From positions 1 through 64,000 of the forward strand of contig PHCZ01000009.1 in assembly GCA_002840895.1 (NCBI GenBank): a stretch of DNA of 64,000 nt, read 5' to 3'. This stretch comes from Bacteroidetes bacterium HGW-Bacteroidetes-8. Its GTDB lineage: Bacteria; Bacteroidota; Bacteroidia; Bacteroidales; UBA932. The position numbers and the translations under genes were made by a program. The notes under the pieces are model-generated. The model saw nothing but the letters and a program-made list of their open reading frames with translations. It was not told where the DNA came from and ran no database searches. Numbering within the stretch: the stretch's first letter is position 1; every line of letters starts with the position of its first letter. Positions 35,577 through 42,642 of the stretch are shown here, piece after piece.

Positions 35577-36218
35577 ATGGAGAAAAAAAAATCAAAAAAA
35601 ATACTTCTCGGGGTAACAGGGGCCAGCGGGCAGATTTATGCCCTGAAGGTTTTGCAGATAATTCAACAGCTGCAAGATAGGCTCTCCGGAGCTGGTGCTC
35701 GCCAAGCGACTTTGCAAGGTGATGCTCTCCAAACCGCTTTGCAGGCAGAATACCTCCGCAATGAGAATATTCAAATAGAAATTGTTTTCACAGATACCGC
35801 AAAAATTGTTTGGGAAGATGAACTCGGGCAACCGGTTCCCGGCGGCGCTCTGGACAACAACAGCTACTACCACCCATTCGCCTCCGGCTCAAACGCTGCA
35901 GATGTGATGATAATATTGCCCGCCACGATGGGCACCATCGGCCGAATCGCCTCCGGCGCTACCGCCGACCTACTCACCCGCGCCGCCGACGTGATGCTCA
36001 AAGAGCGCCGCCCACTTATTATCTGCCCACGCGAAACACCATTCAACCTGATTCATCTGCGCAACCTCACCACCCTTGCCCAAGCCGGCGCCCTTATCGC
36101 ACCCGCTTCGCCATCATTCTATACGCATCCTAAAGATCTGGATGCACTTACAGAGACATTCGCCCGCAGGATTATAAATCTTGCCGGTGTAGATGTAGAT
36201 TTACCAAAATTCTTGTAA
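35577..36218 (+). CDS. ubiX: UbiX-like flavin prenyltransferase
   Basis: It makes prenylated FMN, the cofactor of UbiD-type decarboxylases. LLGVTGASGQIYALKVLQI is the N-terminal FMN-binding motif, and MMIILPATMGTIGRIASG-type and RRPLIICPRETPFNLIHLRN segments are conserved. An Ala/Gln/Leu-rich stretch (RQATLQGDALQTALQAEY, about residues 42-59) sits in the loop after the first helix and makes the protein slightly longer than usual (213 versus about 190). No ubiD is in the window. Confidence 0.92.
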   Translation: MEKKKSKKILLGVTGASGQIYALKVLQIIQQLQDRLSGAGARQATLQGDALQTALQAEYLRNENIQIEIVFTDTAKIVWEDELGQPVPGGALDNNSYYHPFASGSNAADVMIILPATMGTIGRIASGATADLLTRAADVMLKERRPLIICPRETPFNLIHLRNLTTLAQAGALIAPASPSFYTHPKDLDALTETFARRIINLAGVDVDLPKFL

Positions 36219-36265
36219 AATCTTACGCATAAACTTAAGACTGAACTTAAGCCTAAGCTTATTAC

Positions 36266-36400
36266 TAAGCGGTCAATAACAGCGGCTAACGGAGTCAGCT
36301 CGGAAAATCCTCCCCAACTTCGTTGGGTCCCCTCCATCTTCTGGAGCCAATGTTTTCCTTAGCTGACTCCGATATCGCCGCTTTTGTTATTGACCGCTTA
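36266..36400. repeat. cruciform-forming intergenic element
   Basis: The left arm TAAGCGGTCAATAAC ... AGCGGC ... CGGAGTCAGCT (36266-36300) pairs with the right arm AGCTGACTCCG ... GCCGCT ... GTTATTGACCGCTTA (36361-36400). Between them are two further hairpins, CCCAAC-TTC-GTTGGG and CTCCA-TCTT-CTGGAG, enclosed by GGAAAA/TTTTCC. The inner 30 bases recur at 36466-36496. The design resembles a small non-autonomous element or a structured RNA. Confidence 0.75.
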
Positions 36401-36410
36401 GACGAGAAAA

Positions 36411-36442
36411 AGGGCTACTAAAATCTATCATTTAGTCGCCCT
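36411..36442 (+). terminator. terminator-like hairpin after ubiX
   Basis: AGGGC, one mismatch, ACTAAA pair with TTTAGT, mismatch, GCCCT around an 8-base loop, followed by TCTTTATGTTT. It could serve ubiX (plus) and, less well, the convergent FabH-like gene. Confidence 0.55.
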
Positions 36443-36505
36443 TCTTTATGTTTAACAGTAAAGCCCGGAAAATCCTCCCCAACTTCGGTGGGTTCCGCCT
36501 GAGAT

Positions 36506-37630
36506 TTATTGGACCTTATAAACGAGTGCGTTGATATTCATTCCGGCGCCGACAGATGCGAAGACGATTGTGTCGCCAGGGTTAATTTGGTGTTTTTGTT
36601 TATCATCTGCAGATAAAGTGTTGGCTATGTGCAGATTTTCCAAGTGCAGGTTCTCTTTCATAATCAGGTCGAAAAGAGTTGGAAGGGTTGCTACGGAGGA
36701 GTTGCCCAGCCAGGAGATGGACATAGGCATAACATCTGCAGGGGCCTCGGGAATACCATAAAGGGCATAGAGGCGCTTGAGAATTGCGTCATCCATCTTT
36801 CCATTAGCCTGGTGGATTAACACCTTGCTAATCTCATTGATATGAATACCGCTTTTGTCCAAAGCAGCCTTAATGGCCATAGGCACAGTGTCCAGAGCAT
36901 ACTGGTAGAGGCGCCTACCGTTCATCTTTAAATAGAGATTATCTCCGGTAACATCGTCTACCTTAAACGATTTGCCCATATGAAGCATATTCAGATATGC
37001 CTGAGTATCTGACCTGGTTTTGTGTGCTATAATACCGATAGGCTCTGCACTCTCCTTACCCTCCATTATAACCGCCCCGGCACCATCTGCATACAACATA
37101 CTGTCACGATCGTGAGGGTCCGAAATTCTCGAAAGAACATCTGCACCAATCACCAGAATCTTTTTTGCATCACCCGAGCGAATGAAATAATCTGCCTGAA
37201 TAACCGCCTGCAACCAGCCGGGGCAACCGAACGGCAAATCGTAGGCAACAGCATCCGGGCTCATTATGCCAAGTTTGTTCTTCACTCGCGAAGCCAGCGC
37301 AGGGACAATATCTGTGCGCCTGTTGTCACTTTTTACATCTCCAAAATTGTGTGCAAATATTATATAATCAAGATCTTCCTTATCTATGCCCGCACTTTTG
37401 ATTGCCTCCTCGGCAGCAAAAAAGGCGATATCGGAAGTCACCAAATCATCGGTAACGTGACGCCTCTCTGCTATTGTGGTAATCTCCAGAAATTTATCAA
37501 TAACCTCCTGGTTGGGTTTCTCAAGAGGTTTGTCATAAGTATCATAGAACTTGTGCGCAAGAAAGTCTTCATTCTTAACACTTTTCGTAGGAATATAGCT
37601 CCCCGTCCCTGTAATAATACTGTAAATCAT
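36506..37630 (-). CDS. FabH-like 3-oxoacyl-ACP synthase III
   Basis: A thiolase-fold condensing enzyme of the KAS III family. The active-site Cys is in YDLPFGCPGWLQAV (Cys136), His in VLIHQANGKMDDAI and Asn in WLGNSSVATLPTL. With 374 residues it is longer than housekeeping FabH (about 320-335), with an extra N-terminal region (about residues 22-50), so it may act in a specialised acyl or beta-ketoacyl pathway. A TACATTTG -7 element lies at 37674-37681. Confidence 0.9.
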   Translation of the reverse strand: MIYSIITGTGSYIPTKSVKNEDFLAHKFYDTYDKPLEKPNQEVIDKFLEITTIAERRHVTDDLVTSDIAFFAAEEAIKSAGIDKEDLDYIIFAHNFGDVKSDNRRTDIVPALASRVKNKLGIMSPDAVAYDLPFGCPGWLQAVIQADYFIRSGDAKKILVIGADVLSRISDPHDRDSMLYADGAGAVIMEGKESAEPIGIIAHKTRSDTQAYLNMLHMGKSFKVDDVTGDNLYLKMNGRRLYQYALDTVPMAIKAALDKSGIHINEISKVLIHQANGKMDDAILKRLYALYGIPEAPADVMPMSISWLGNSSVATLPTLFDLIMKENLHLENLHIANTLSADDKQKHQINPGDTIVFASVGAGMNINALVYKVQ

Positions 37631-37673
37631 ACCTTCGCTAAGTTTGTAGTTGATAAATGAAGTTTATTAGCTG

Positions 37674-37681
37674 CAAATGTA
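37674..37681 (-). promoter_or_regulatory. -7 element of the FabH-like gene
   Basis: The complement reads TACATTTG, an exact TAnnTTTG match, 43 bases upstream of the start. Confidence 0.5.
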
Positions 37682-37713
37682 AACAAAAAAAACAGATCTT
37701 TGCCAGTGTTTAC

Positions 37714-37736
37714 TAACCTTGCCAAGGGTCGTGGGG
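37714..37736 (+). repeat. REP-like repeat, family 1, copy 5
   Basis: AACCTTGCCAAGGGTCGTGG plus GGC; the CAT of the other copies is replaced by GGT, which extends the palindrome CCTTG-C-CAAGG. It faces copy 6 in inverted orientation about 83 bases away. Confidence 0.75.
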
Positions 37737-37818
37737 CTTTGCTGGTTTCCAAGCATTTAAATATTTTAAGTCGACAAAGCACAATCAAAATCTCGCTGCA
37801 AACCCCCAAAACCCTTGG

Positions 37819-37858
37819 CACTGATTATCAACAACATCCCACGATGCTTGGCAAGGTT
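37819..37858 (-). repeat. REP-like repeat, family 1, copy 6
   Basis: Minus-strand copy starting AACCTTGCCAAGCATCGTGG and ending in TTGTTGATAATCAGTG. Its first two A residues are part of the TAA stop of the DUF4143 ATPase gene. It matches copy 7 across the full 40 bases. Confidence 0.85.
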
Positions 37859-38984
37859 AAATTACAAAATCCTGCAATGTGACAGGTGTAATTACCTTAA
37901 ATGTGCTTTCAGGATAGGCAGTTGAGAACATCTGCGGCAAAGCACTCTTCTTATTATCTTTAAATTTAAATTCATAGGTGTGTAATGTGCCATCCATCTC
38001 CTCGATGTAGTCAATCTCTTGTTGGGAATGAGTTCTCCAAAAATAGGTGTTGCAATAAAGTCCATTATAATCAATAAATTTTCTACGTTCCGATACTACA
38101 AAATTTTCCCAGAGTGCACCAACGTCACTCCTTAGAGCTAGCGGATTAAAATTATTGACAATTGCATTTCTTACACCATTATCATAAAAATATACCTTTT
38201 TGCTTTTTTTAAGTTCGTTTCTGATATTCCTGCTAAAAGAGTTGAGTCGAAAAACTACAAACACTTTCTCTAAAAGATCTAAGTATCGCTCAACAGTCTC
38301 CTTGTCTAACCCTAAAGATCTTCCAAGCTCATTGTAAGAGACCTCATTACCAATTTGCAAAGCCAAAGCCTTTAGCAAATTACTTAAACCATCGGGATTT
38401 CTAATATCTCTATAAGAGAATATATCCTTATATAAATAACTATTTGTCAATTCTTTAAGCAGCACAACAGAGTCTGCACTGTTATTAACAATATCCGGAT
38501 AAAGGCCATATATCATCCTCTGCTCCAACAAACGGTTCTCTTCAATTGCAGATGTGTGGTTAACCATCTCGTTAACTGAAAAAGGATAAAGATGATACTC
38601 AAATTTCCTTCCCGTAAGAGGCTCATTTAATTTATTCCTTAGGTCAAATGCAGATGAACCTGTTGCAACAACCTGAACTCCCGGAATGTTATCAATAATG
38701 AGTTTGAGAGTTAAACCGATATTATTCACCTTTTGAGCTTCATCAATCAAAACAATCTTATTGTTGCCAATAATAGCCTTCAGTCTTGTTGATGATACAT
38801 TCTCCAAAATCATTCGAATATCAGGCTCATCGCAATTAAGTGAAAGCACCTCTTTTTGTTCATATCCCAAAACCAACTGACTCAACAAAGTTGTTTTCCC
38901 AACCTGTCTGGGCCCGGTAAGGATAATAACCTTTCCATTAAAAAAACGCCCCTTTACACTCCCAAAAATATCTCTTTGAATCAT
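37857..38984 (-). CDS. DUF4143-type AAA ATPase, copy 1
   Basis: A 375-residue P-loop ATPase of the AAA_14/DUF4143 family, common and of unknown role in Bacteroidota. Walker A is LTGPRQVGKTTLL (about residues 23-34), Walker B VLIDEAQKV, and a C-terminal restriction-endonuclease-like DUF4143 domain follows (WENFVVSERRKFI, HSQQEIDYIEE). It is enclosed by two family 1 repeats in the same orientation (37819 and 39130). Operator-like repeats and a TATTTTTG -7 element lie upstream. Confidence 0.9.
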   Translation of the reverse strand: MIQRDIFGSVKGRFFNGKVIILTGPRQVGKTTLLSQLVLGYEQKEVLSLNCDEPDIRMILENVSSTRLKAIIGNNKIVLIDEAQKVNNIGLTLKLIIDNIPGVQVVATGSSAFDLRNKLNEPLTGRKFEYHLYPFSVNEMVNHTSAIEENRLLEQRMIYGLYPDIVNNSADSVVLLKELTNSYLYKDIFSYRDIRNPDGLSNLLKALALQIGNEVSYNELGRSLGLDKETVERYLDLLEKVFVVFRLNSFSRNIRNELKKSKKVYFYDNGVRNAIVNNFNPLALRSDVGALWENFVVSERRKFIDYNGLYCNTYFWRTHSQQEIDYIEEMDGTLHTYEFKFKDNKKSALPQMFSTAYPESTFKVITPVTLQDFVI

Positions 38985-39028
38985 ATCGAATATCTCTTTA
39001 GATCATATTTACAAACTAAATTACAATA

Positions 39029-39036
39029 CAAAAATA
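39029..39036 (-). promoter_or_regulatory. -7 element of DUF4143 ATPase copy 1
   Basis: The complement reads TATTTTTG, 44 bases upstream of the start. Confidence 0.45.
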
Positions 39037-39043
39037 TAAAATA

Positions 39044-39116
39044 TTCGTTTATATACGAAATTTTAATATAAATTCTTCGTATATATACGCCAATTTACCT
39101 ATAAATTCTTCGTATA
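39044..39116. promoter_or_regulatory. operator-like repeats upstream of DUF4143 ATPase copy 1
   Basis: TATAAATTCTTCGTATA occurs at 39067-39083 and again at 39100-39116, 33 bases apart. Next to it, TTCGT-TTATAT-ACGAA forms an inverted repeat near 39044-39060. The spacing of three helical turns suggests a repressor binding on one DNA face. Confidence 0.5.
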
Positions 39117-39129
39117 ACTAACTTTTTAG

Positions 39130-39169
39130 CACTGATTATCAACAACATCCCACGATGCTTGGCAAGGTT
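39130..39169 (-). repeat. REP-like repeat, family 1, copy 7
   Basis: Same 40-base form as copy 6 (AACCTTGCC... to ...GATAATCAGTG). Its first A completes the TGA stop of the astacin/FISUMP gene. Confidence 0.85.
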
Positions 39170-41283
39170 CAATTTTTCACACACCGGACCGAGAAGCCGT
39201 TGCGCTTGAAGTCGTTGTAACGCGCGATGTTGGTGTTGGTGTAGTTTACGCCTCTTACCCAGGCTTTATCTGCACTGAACTCGGTGGAGCTCCACCAATC
39301 TGCACCGTAAGTCATACCCGCGAAGATTCCTGAGTAGAAACGGTATCCGCCGGGGCGGGCCGTGAAGCCGGAGGAGTTTGTGGCTCCGGCATTTGGAGAG
39401 GCCCACTGCGTGGTTCCGGTGGTCTTTAGCTTGCCACTATTGCCGGTGAGCCCGCCCAGGTAGTCTGTAAGGATTGTCCAATCTGCATCGGAAGGAACCC
39501 GCCAACCCTCAGGGCAAAGTTTGCCGGAGTTGACTGCGTGCCAGTTGTAGAGAGCACCATAGGTATCTTTGTTCGCCTCGTTATTGTTATACCAACAGAA
39601 TGAGCCGGTTGTAGAGTTACTCCACCCCGCATCACTCGAGTTCAAGGTCATAGTACTCCTGTCGTTGTACCTGGTCACCTTGAGATTATTTTTGATCCAG
39701 ATTTGAGTTCCAATGGTAACAGTCTCATATTCGTTGTTATCTGCATCTCTCATAATCACCGCAATTGGCGGGTAGAGAGTGTTAATCATAGCAATATCAT
39801 CTGTAGAGAGAAACTGCCTCTGCACACTCCAGGTAGAGCCATCCTTCTTGGTGATTGTGGGGTTGTTGTTCTTGGTGAAAGAGGTGGAGCTGTAGAGCAT
39901 TATTGACTGAAAATCAAATGCCTCCGGGGCGGCAGGAGTATTGATAGATTTTGTGAACTCCGCGAAATTGTGGGCATACTTCTCAATTATGTTTGCAGAT
40001 ACAATGTTTATAAAATTCCCCCTCCCCTTCTTGCTATGCTCGTGAAGCATCCCAAGCGCGTGGCAAATCTCGTGAATAACATTCCCCATTGTACCCCAGT
40101 TTGCCAAGCGAATATCCTGCCGCCCGCCAACCATCCCAAGAAACGAAGAGCATCCGCTAGCATCATACACAAAATCAATATAGTTTGCCTCCCCCGTTCT
40201 CACCACAAACTCCAGATTCGAAACCTCTTTAATGGCATTGATAGCCTGAGTCACCCGCGACGGATTCGGGAGACTCTGGTTGATATTGTAGTAGATACGA
40301 TTATTGGGCCAGTGCCTTGTTTGCAGATTGAGCCCCGCCCCCTTTGTTACCACGCCTTGCGACTGTCCTGCAATCCCGGACGACTGCCAGGCAACGCCCG
40401 TAGACTGTCCTGCAACCCCGGATAACTGCCCTGCAACACCTTGCGCCTGCGGTGCGGCCAGAATAATATCTCCCTGATATATATAGAATCCGTTGATAAG
40501 CTCGCAAGTGACACTCTCACCATCAAGGGTAACTGCAGATGTATTCCCGGCCGAGGCAGGAAACATCTGCTCTGCTCCAATCAAAACATCTGTAGTTTTT
40601 GTAGTGAACGAACTCGCTGTCCCGTAAGATGTACCCGCCGAATTTGTGGCATAAGCCCGCGCATAATAGGAGGTGTTGGGAGCAAGCCCGGTAATAACGC
40701 TGGTAAAAGCCCCGGCACCCGTCCCGTCACTAGTTTTGCTGTCACTCACAGTTGGAGTCGGCGATGTACTCCAGCACACACCCCTTGCAGATACCGCCCC
40801 GCCACCATCACTCGTCACCGACCCACCTCCAGAAGCGGTTCCCGTTGTAACATCCACAACTGCAACCGTAGTTACAGTTGGTGCAGTTGCTCCTGTGCTA
40901 AAACTGAGCTGCGAACCGTAGGCGGTCCCCACAGAGTTAACAGCATAAGCACGAACATAATAGGTTACCCCGGGAGATAGCCCTGTAATTTGGCTGATAA
41001 AACTTCCTGTTCCCGACCCATCTGTAGTTTTAGAACCCGAAGTGGTAGGATTTTGATCTGTCCCCCAGCAAATACCCCTGGAGGTGACCGCTACCCCCCC
41101 ATCGCTCGCCACACTCCCCCCGCTCTTTGCAGAGGTAGTGGTAACATCTGTCACAGCAGTTGTTGTCACAGACGGAGCACTCTTTACCGGCTCGTTATTC
41201 GGCTGCGTTTTTGTGCACCCTGCCGTTATAAAATAGAGCGACAACAGCACAATTAACAATGAGTTATTAATTTTTGCAGACAT
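39169..41283 (-). CDS. exported lipoprotein with Fn3-like repeats, astacin protease and FISUMP domain
   Basis: A 704-residue surface lipoprotein. Lipobox Cys23 (FITAGC), then two Fn3-like repeats of about 90 residues (TTTSAKSGGSVASDGGVAV and TGTASGGGSVTSDGGGAV type; each ends YYVRAYAVNS or YYARAYATNS). An M12A astacin domain follows with HEICHALGMLHE (HExxHxxGxxHE, about residues 404-415). The last ~200 residues are a FISUMP-type domain (ETVTIGTQIWIKNNLKVTRY, YGALYNWHAV, CPEGWRVPSDADW). A linker before the protease has GVAGQSSG-type repeats. It likely binds or cleaves proteins at the cell surface. Confidence 0.88.
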   Translation of the reverse strand: MSAKINNSLLIVLLSLYFITAGCTKTQPNNEPVKSAPSVTTTAVTDVTTTSAKSGGSVASDGGVAVTSRGICWGTDQNPTTSGSKTTDGSGTGSFISQITGLSPGVTYYVRAYAVNSVGTAYGSQLSFSTGATAPTVTTVAVVDVTTGTASGGGSVTSDGGGAVSARGVCWSTSPTPTVSDSKTSDGTGAGAFTSVITGLAPNTSYYARAYATNSAGTSYGTASSFTTKTTDVLIGAEQMFPASAGNTSAVTLDGESVTCELINGFYIYQGDIILAAPQAQGVAGQLSGVAGQSTGVAWQSSGIAGQSQGVVTKGAGLNLQTRHWPNNRIYYNINQSLPNPSRVTQAINAIKEVSNLEFVVRTGEANYIDFVYDASGCSSFLGMVGGRQDIRLANWGTMGNVIHEICHALGMLHEHSKKGRGNFINIVSANIIEKYAHNFAEFTKSINTPAAPEAFDFQSIMLYSSTSFTKNNNPTITKKDGSTWSVQRQFLSTDDIAMINTLYPPIAVIMRDADNNEYETVTIGTQIWIKNNLKVTRYNDRSTMTLNSSDAGWSNSTTGSFCWYNNNEANKDTYGALYNWHAVNSGKLCPEGWRVPSDADWTILTDYLGGLTGNSGKLKTTGTTQWASPNAGATNSSGFTARPGGYRFYSGIFAGMTYGADWWSSTEFSADKAWVRGVNYTNTNIARYNDFKRNGFSVRCVKN
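40350..40450 (-). repeat. Gly/Val/Gln/Ser coding repeat in the astacin protein
   Basis: In-frame units of about 8 residues (GVAGQLS, GVAGQST, GVAWQSS, GIAGQSQ) encoded by ~24-base tandem copies containing gactgtcctgcaa or close variants. It lies N-terminal to the protease domain. Confidence 0.75.
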
Positions 41284-41371
41284 AGCTTTAAGTTTAAGGT
41301 TTTGGAAATCTGCACTAAATATACTAAAAAATAACTCAACTCTGCCAAAGTTGTTCCGTTTTAAATAATAT

Positions 41372-41387
41372 TGAGTAAATTTACTCA
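41372..41387. promoter_or_regulatory. palindromic operator candidate upstream of DUF4143 ATPase copy 2
   Basis: TGAGTAAATTTACTCA is a perfect 16-bp palindrome 25 bases before the ATG. A further half site ATTGAGTAAA lies at about 41391-41401. A spaced version (TTGAGTA-N7-TACTCAA) lies in front of the winged-helix regulator at 52536. Confidence 0.6.
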
Positions 41388-41411
41388 GTATATTGAGTAA
41401 AATTTAAGAAT

Positions 41412-42596
41412 ATGTTCGAACGACCTTATTTAAAGTCAATTAAATCAAGAATAGAAGAGCCCAGGAAATTTATACAGGTTATTCTTGGACCCCGCCAGGT
41501 AGGAAAAACTACAATGGTAACCCAACTCATATCACAACTATCTACACTCAATCTGTATGAATCTGCAGATGCAGTTACGGCTACAAACTCTGTTTGGCTG
41601 ACGCAGGTATGGGAGAGTGCCAGGCTACGCTTAAAAACAACCGGAGCCACAGAACTCCTGCTAATTATTGACGAAATACAAAAAATTGACAACTGGAGCG
41701 AAATTGTTAAACAACAATGGGATAAAGACACACTTGATTGCATTAACATTAAAGTGATTATATTAGGCTCTTCCCGCTTACTCATTCAAAAAGGGTTGAC
41801 AGAGTCATTAGCCGGACGCTTTGAGACTCTATACCTCGGACATTGGTCCTACCCGGAAATGCAGCAGGCATTCGGATGGAACATTCAACAATATGTCTAC
41901 TTTGGAGGATACCCGGGATCTGCAACTCTTATTAATGATGAAGAGCGATGGAAAAACTACATCAAAGACTCCCTCATTGAGACAAGCATATCCAAAGATA
42001 TTCTGATGCTTACCAGAGTTGACAAGCCCTCACTGCTAAAACGACTATTTGAAGTAGGATGTCAATACTCCGGGCAGATACTCTCATATTCAAAAATAGT
42101 AGGACAACTTCAAGATGCCGGCAACACCACCACCTTAGCAAATTACCTAAAGCTTCTCTCAGATTGCGGGCTCCTTGGAGGTTTAGATAAATTTGCCGGA
42201 GATATAATCCGCAAGCGCGGCTCAAGCCCTAAATTTCAGGTATATAATAACTCCCTCATAACCTCCCAAATCAACACCACCTACCAAAAAGCAACTGCAA
42301 ACCCCGAGCTTTGGGGACGCCTAACCGAATCATCTGTCGGAACACATCTCATCAACCACTCCATCTCCCAAAGATACAACCTATACTATTGGCGTGAAGG
42401 GAATTACGAAGTAGATTTTATTCTGGAAAACGGGAACAAAGTAATAGGCCTGGAGGTCAAAAGCGGCCTAAAAGCAAAAAATGCCGGTATGAGTGTTTTT
42501 GCAGATAAGTTTCATCCCGATAAACTCCTACTGATTGGAACAGGAGGAGTCCCATACGACGAATTTCTAAAAATAAATCCCAAAGAGATGTTTTAG
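41412..42596 (+). CDS. DUF4143-type AAA ATPase, copy 2
   Basis: A 394-residue relative of the ATPase at 37857, reading in the other direction. Walker A is LGPRQVGKTTMV, Walker B LLIIDEIQKI, and the DUF4143 part includes ESSVGTHLINHSI and YYWREGNYEVDFILENG. The two copies are clearly divergent paralogues, not a recent duplicate. They bracket the astacin/FISUMP gene. A TTGAGTA palindrome lies upstream. A family 1 repeat fragment begins five bases after its stop. Confidence 0.9.
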   Translation: MFERPYLKSIKSRIEEPRKFIQVILGPRQVGKTTMVTQLISQLSTLNLYESADAVTATNSVWLTQVWESARLRLKTTGATELLLIIDEIQKIDNWSEIVKQQWDKDTLDCINIKVIILGSSRLLIQKGLTESLAGRFETLYLGHWSYPEMQQAFGWNIQQYVYFGGYPGSATLINDEERWKNYIKDSLIETSISKDILMLTRVDKPSLLKRLFEVGCQYSGQILSYSKIVGQLQDAGNTTTLANYLKLLSDCGLLGGLDKFAGDIIRKRGSSPKFQVYNNSLITSQINTTYQKATANPELWGRLTESSVGTHLINHSISQRYNLYYWREGNYEVDFILENGNKVIGLEVKSGLKAKNAGMSVFADKFHPDKLLLIGTGGVPYDEFLKINPKEMF

Positions 42597-42601
42597 CCAC
42601 A

Positions 42602-42615
42602 ACCCTTGCCAAGGT
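42602..42615 (+). repeat. REP-like repeat, family 1, fragment
   Basis: ACCCTTGCCAAGGT, the first palindrome of the family only, just after the stop of DUF4143 ATPase copy 2. Confidence 0.5.
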
Positions 42616-42631
42616 ATAATGAGAAAATATC

Positions 42632-42639
42632 TATATTTG
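42632..42639 (+). promoter_or_regulatory. -7 element of the histidine kinase gene
   Basis: TATATTTG lies between the two candidate starts (42619 and 42643). It argues for the downstream start. Confidence 0.5.
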
Positions 42640-42642
42640 AAT

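Larger units (their letters stand above)
36219..36505. other. gene-free gap with structured repeats between ubiX and the FabH-like gene
   Basis: A 287-base gap between convergent genes. It holds a cruciform-forming element (36266-36400), a terminator-like hairpin (36411-36442) and a partial second copy of the inner part of the element (36466-36496). Confidence 0.7.

Noticed and set aside
37857-42596. The two DUF4143 ATPases and the toxin-antitoxin pair as a defence island
   Set aside because: DUF4143 ATPases are common in this phylum and have no established defence role, and no nuclease, methyltransferase or other defence gene is present.
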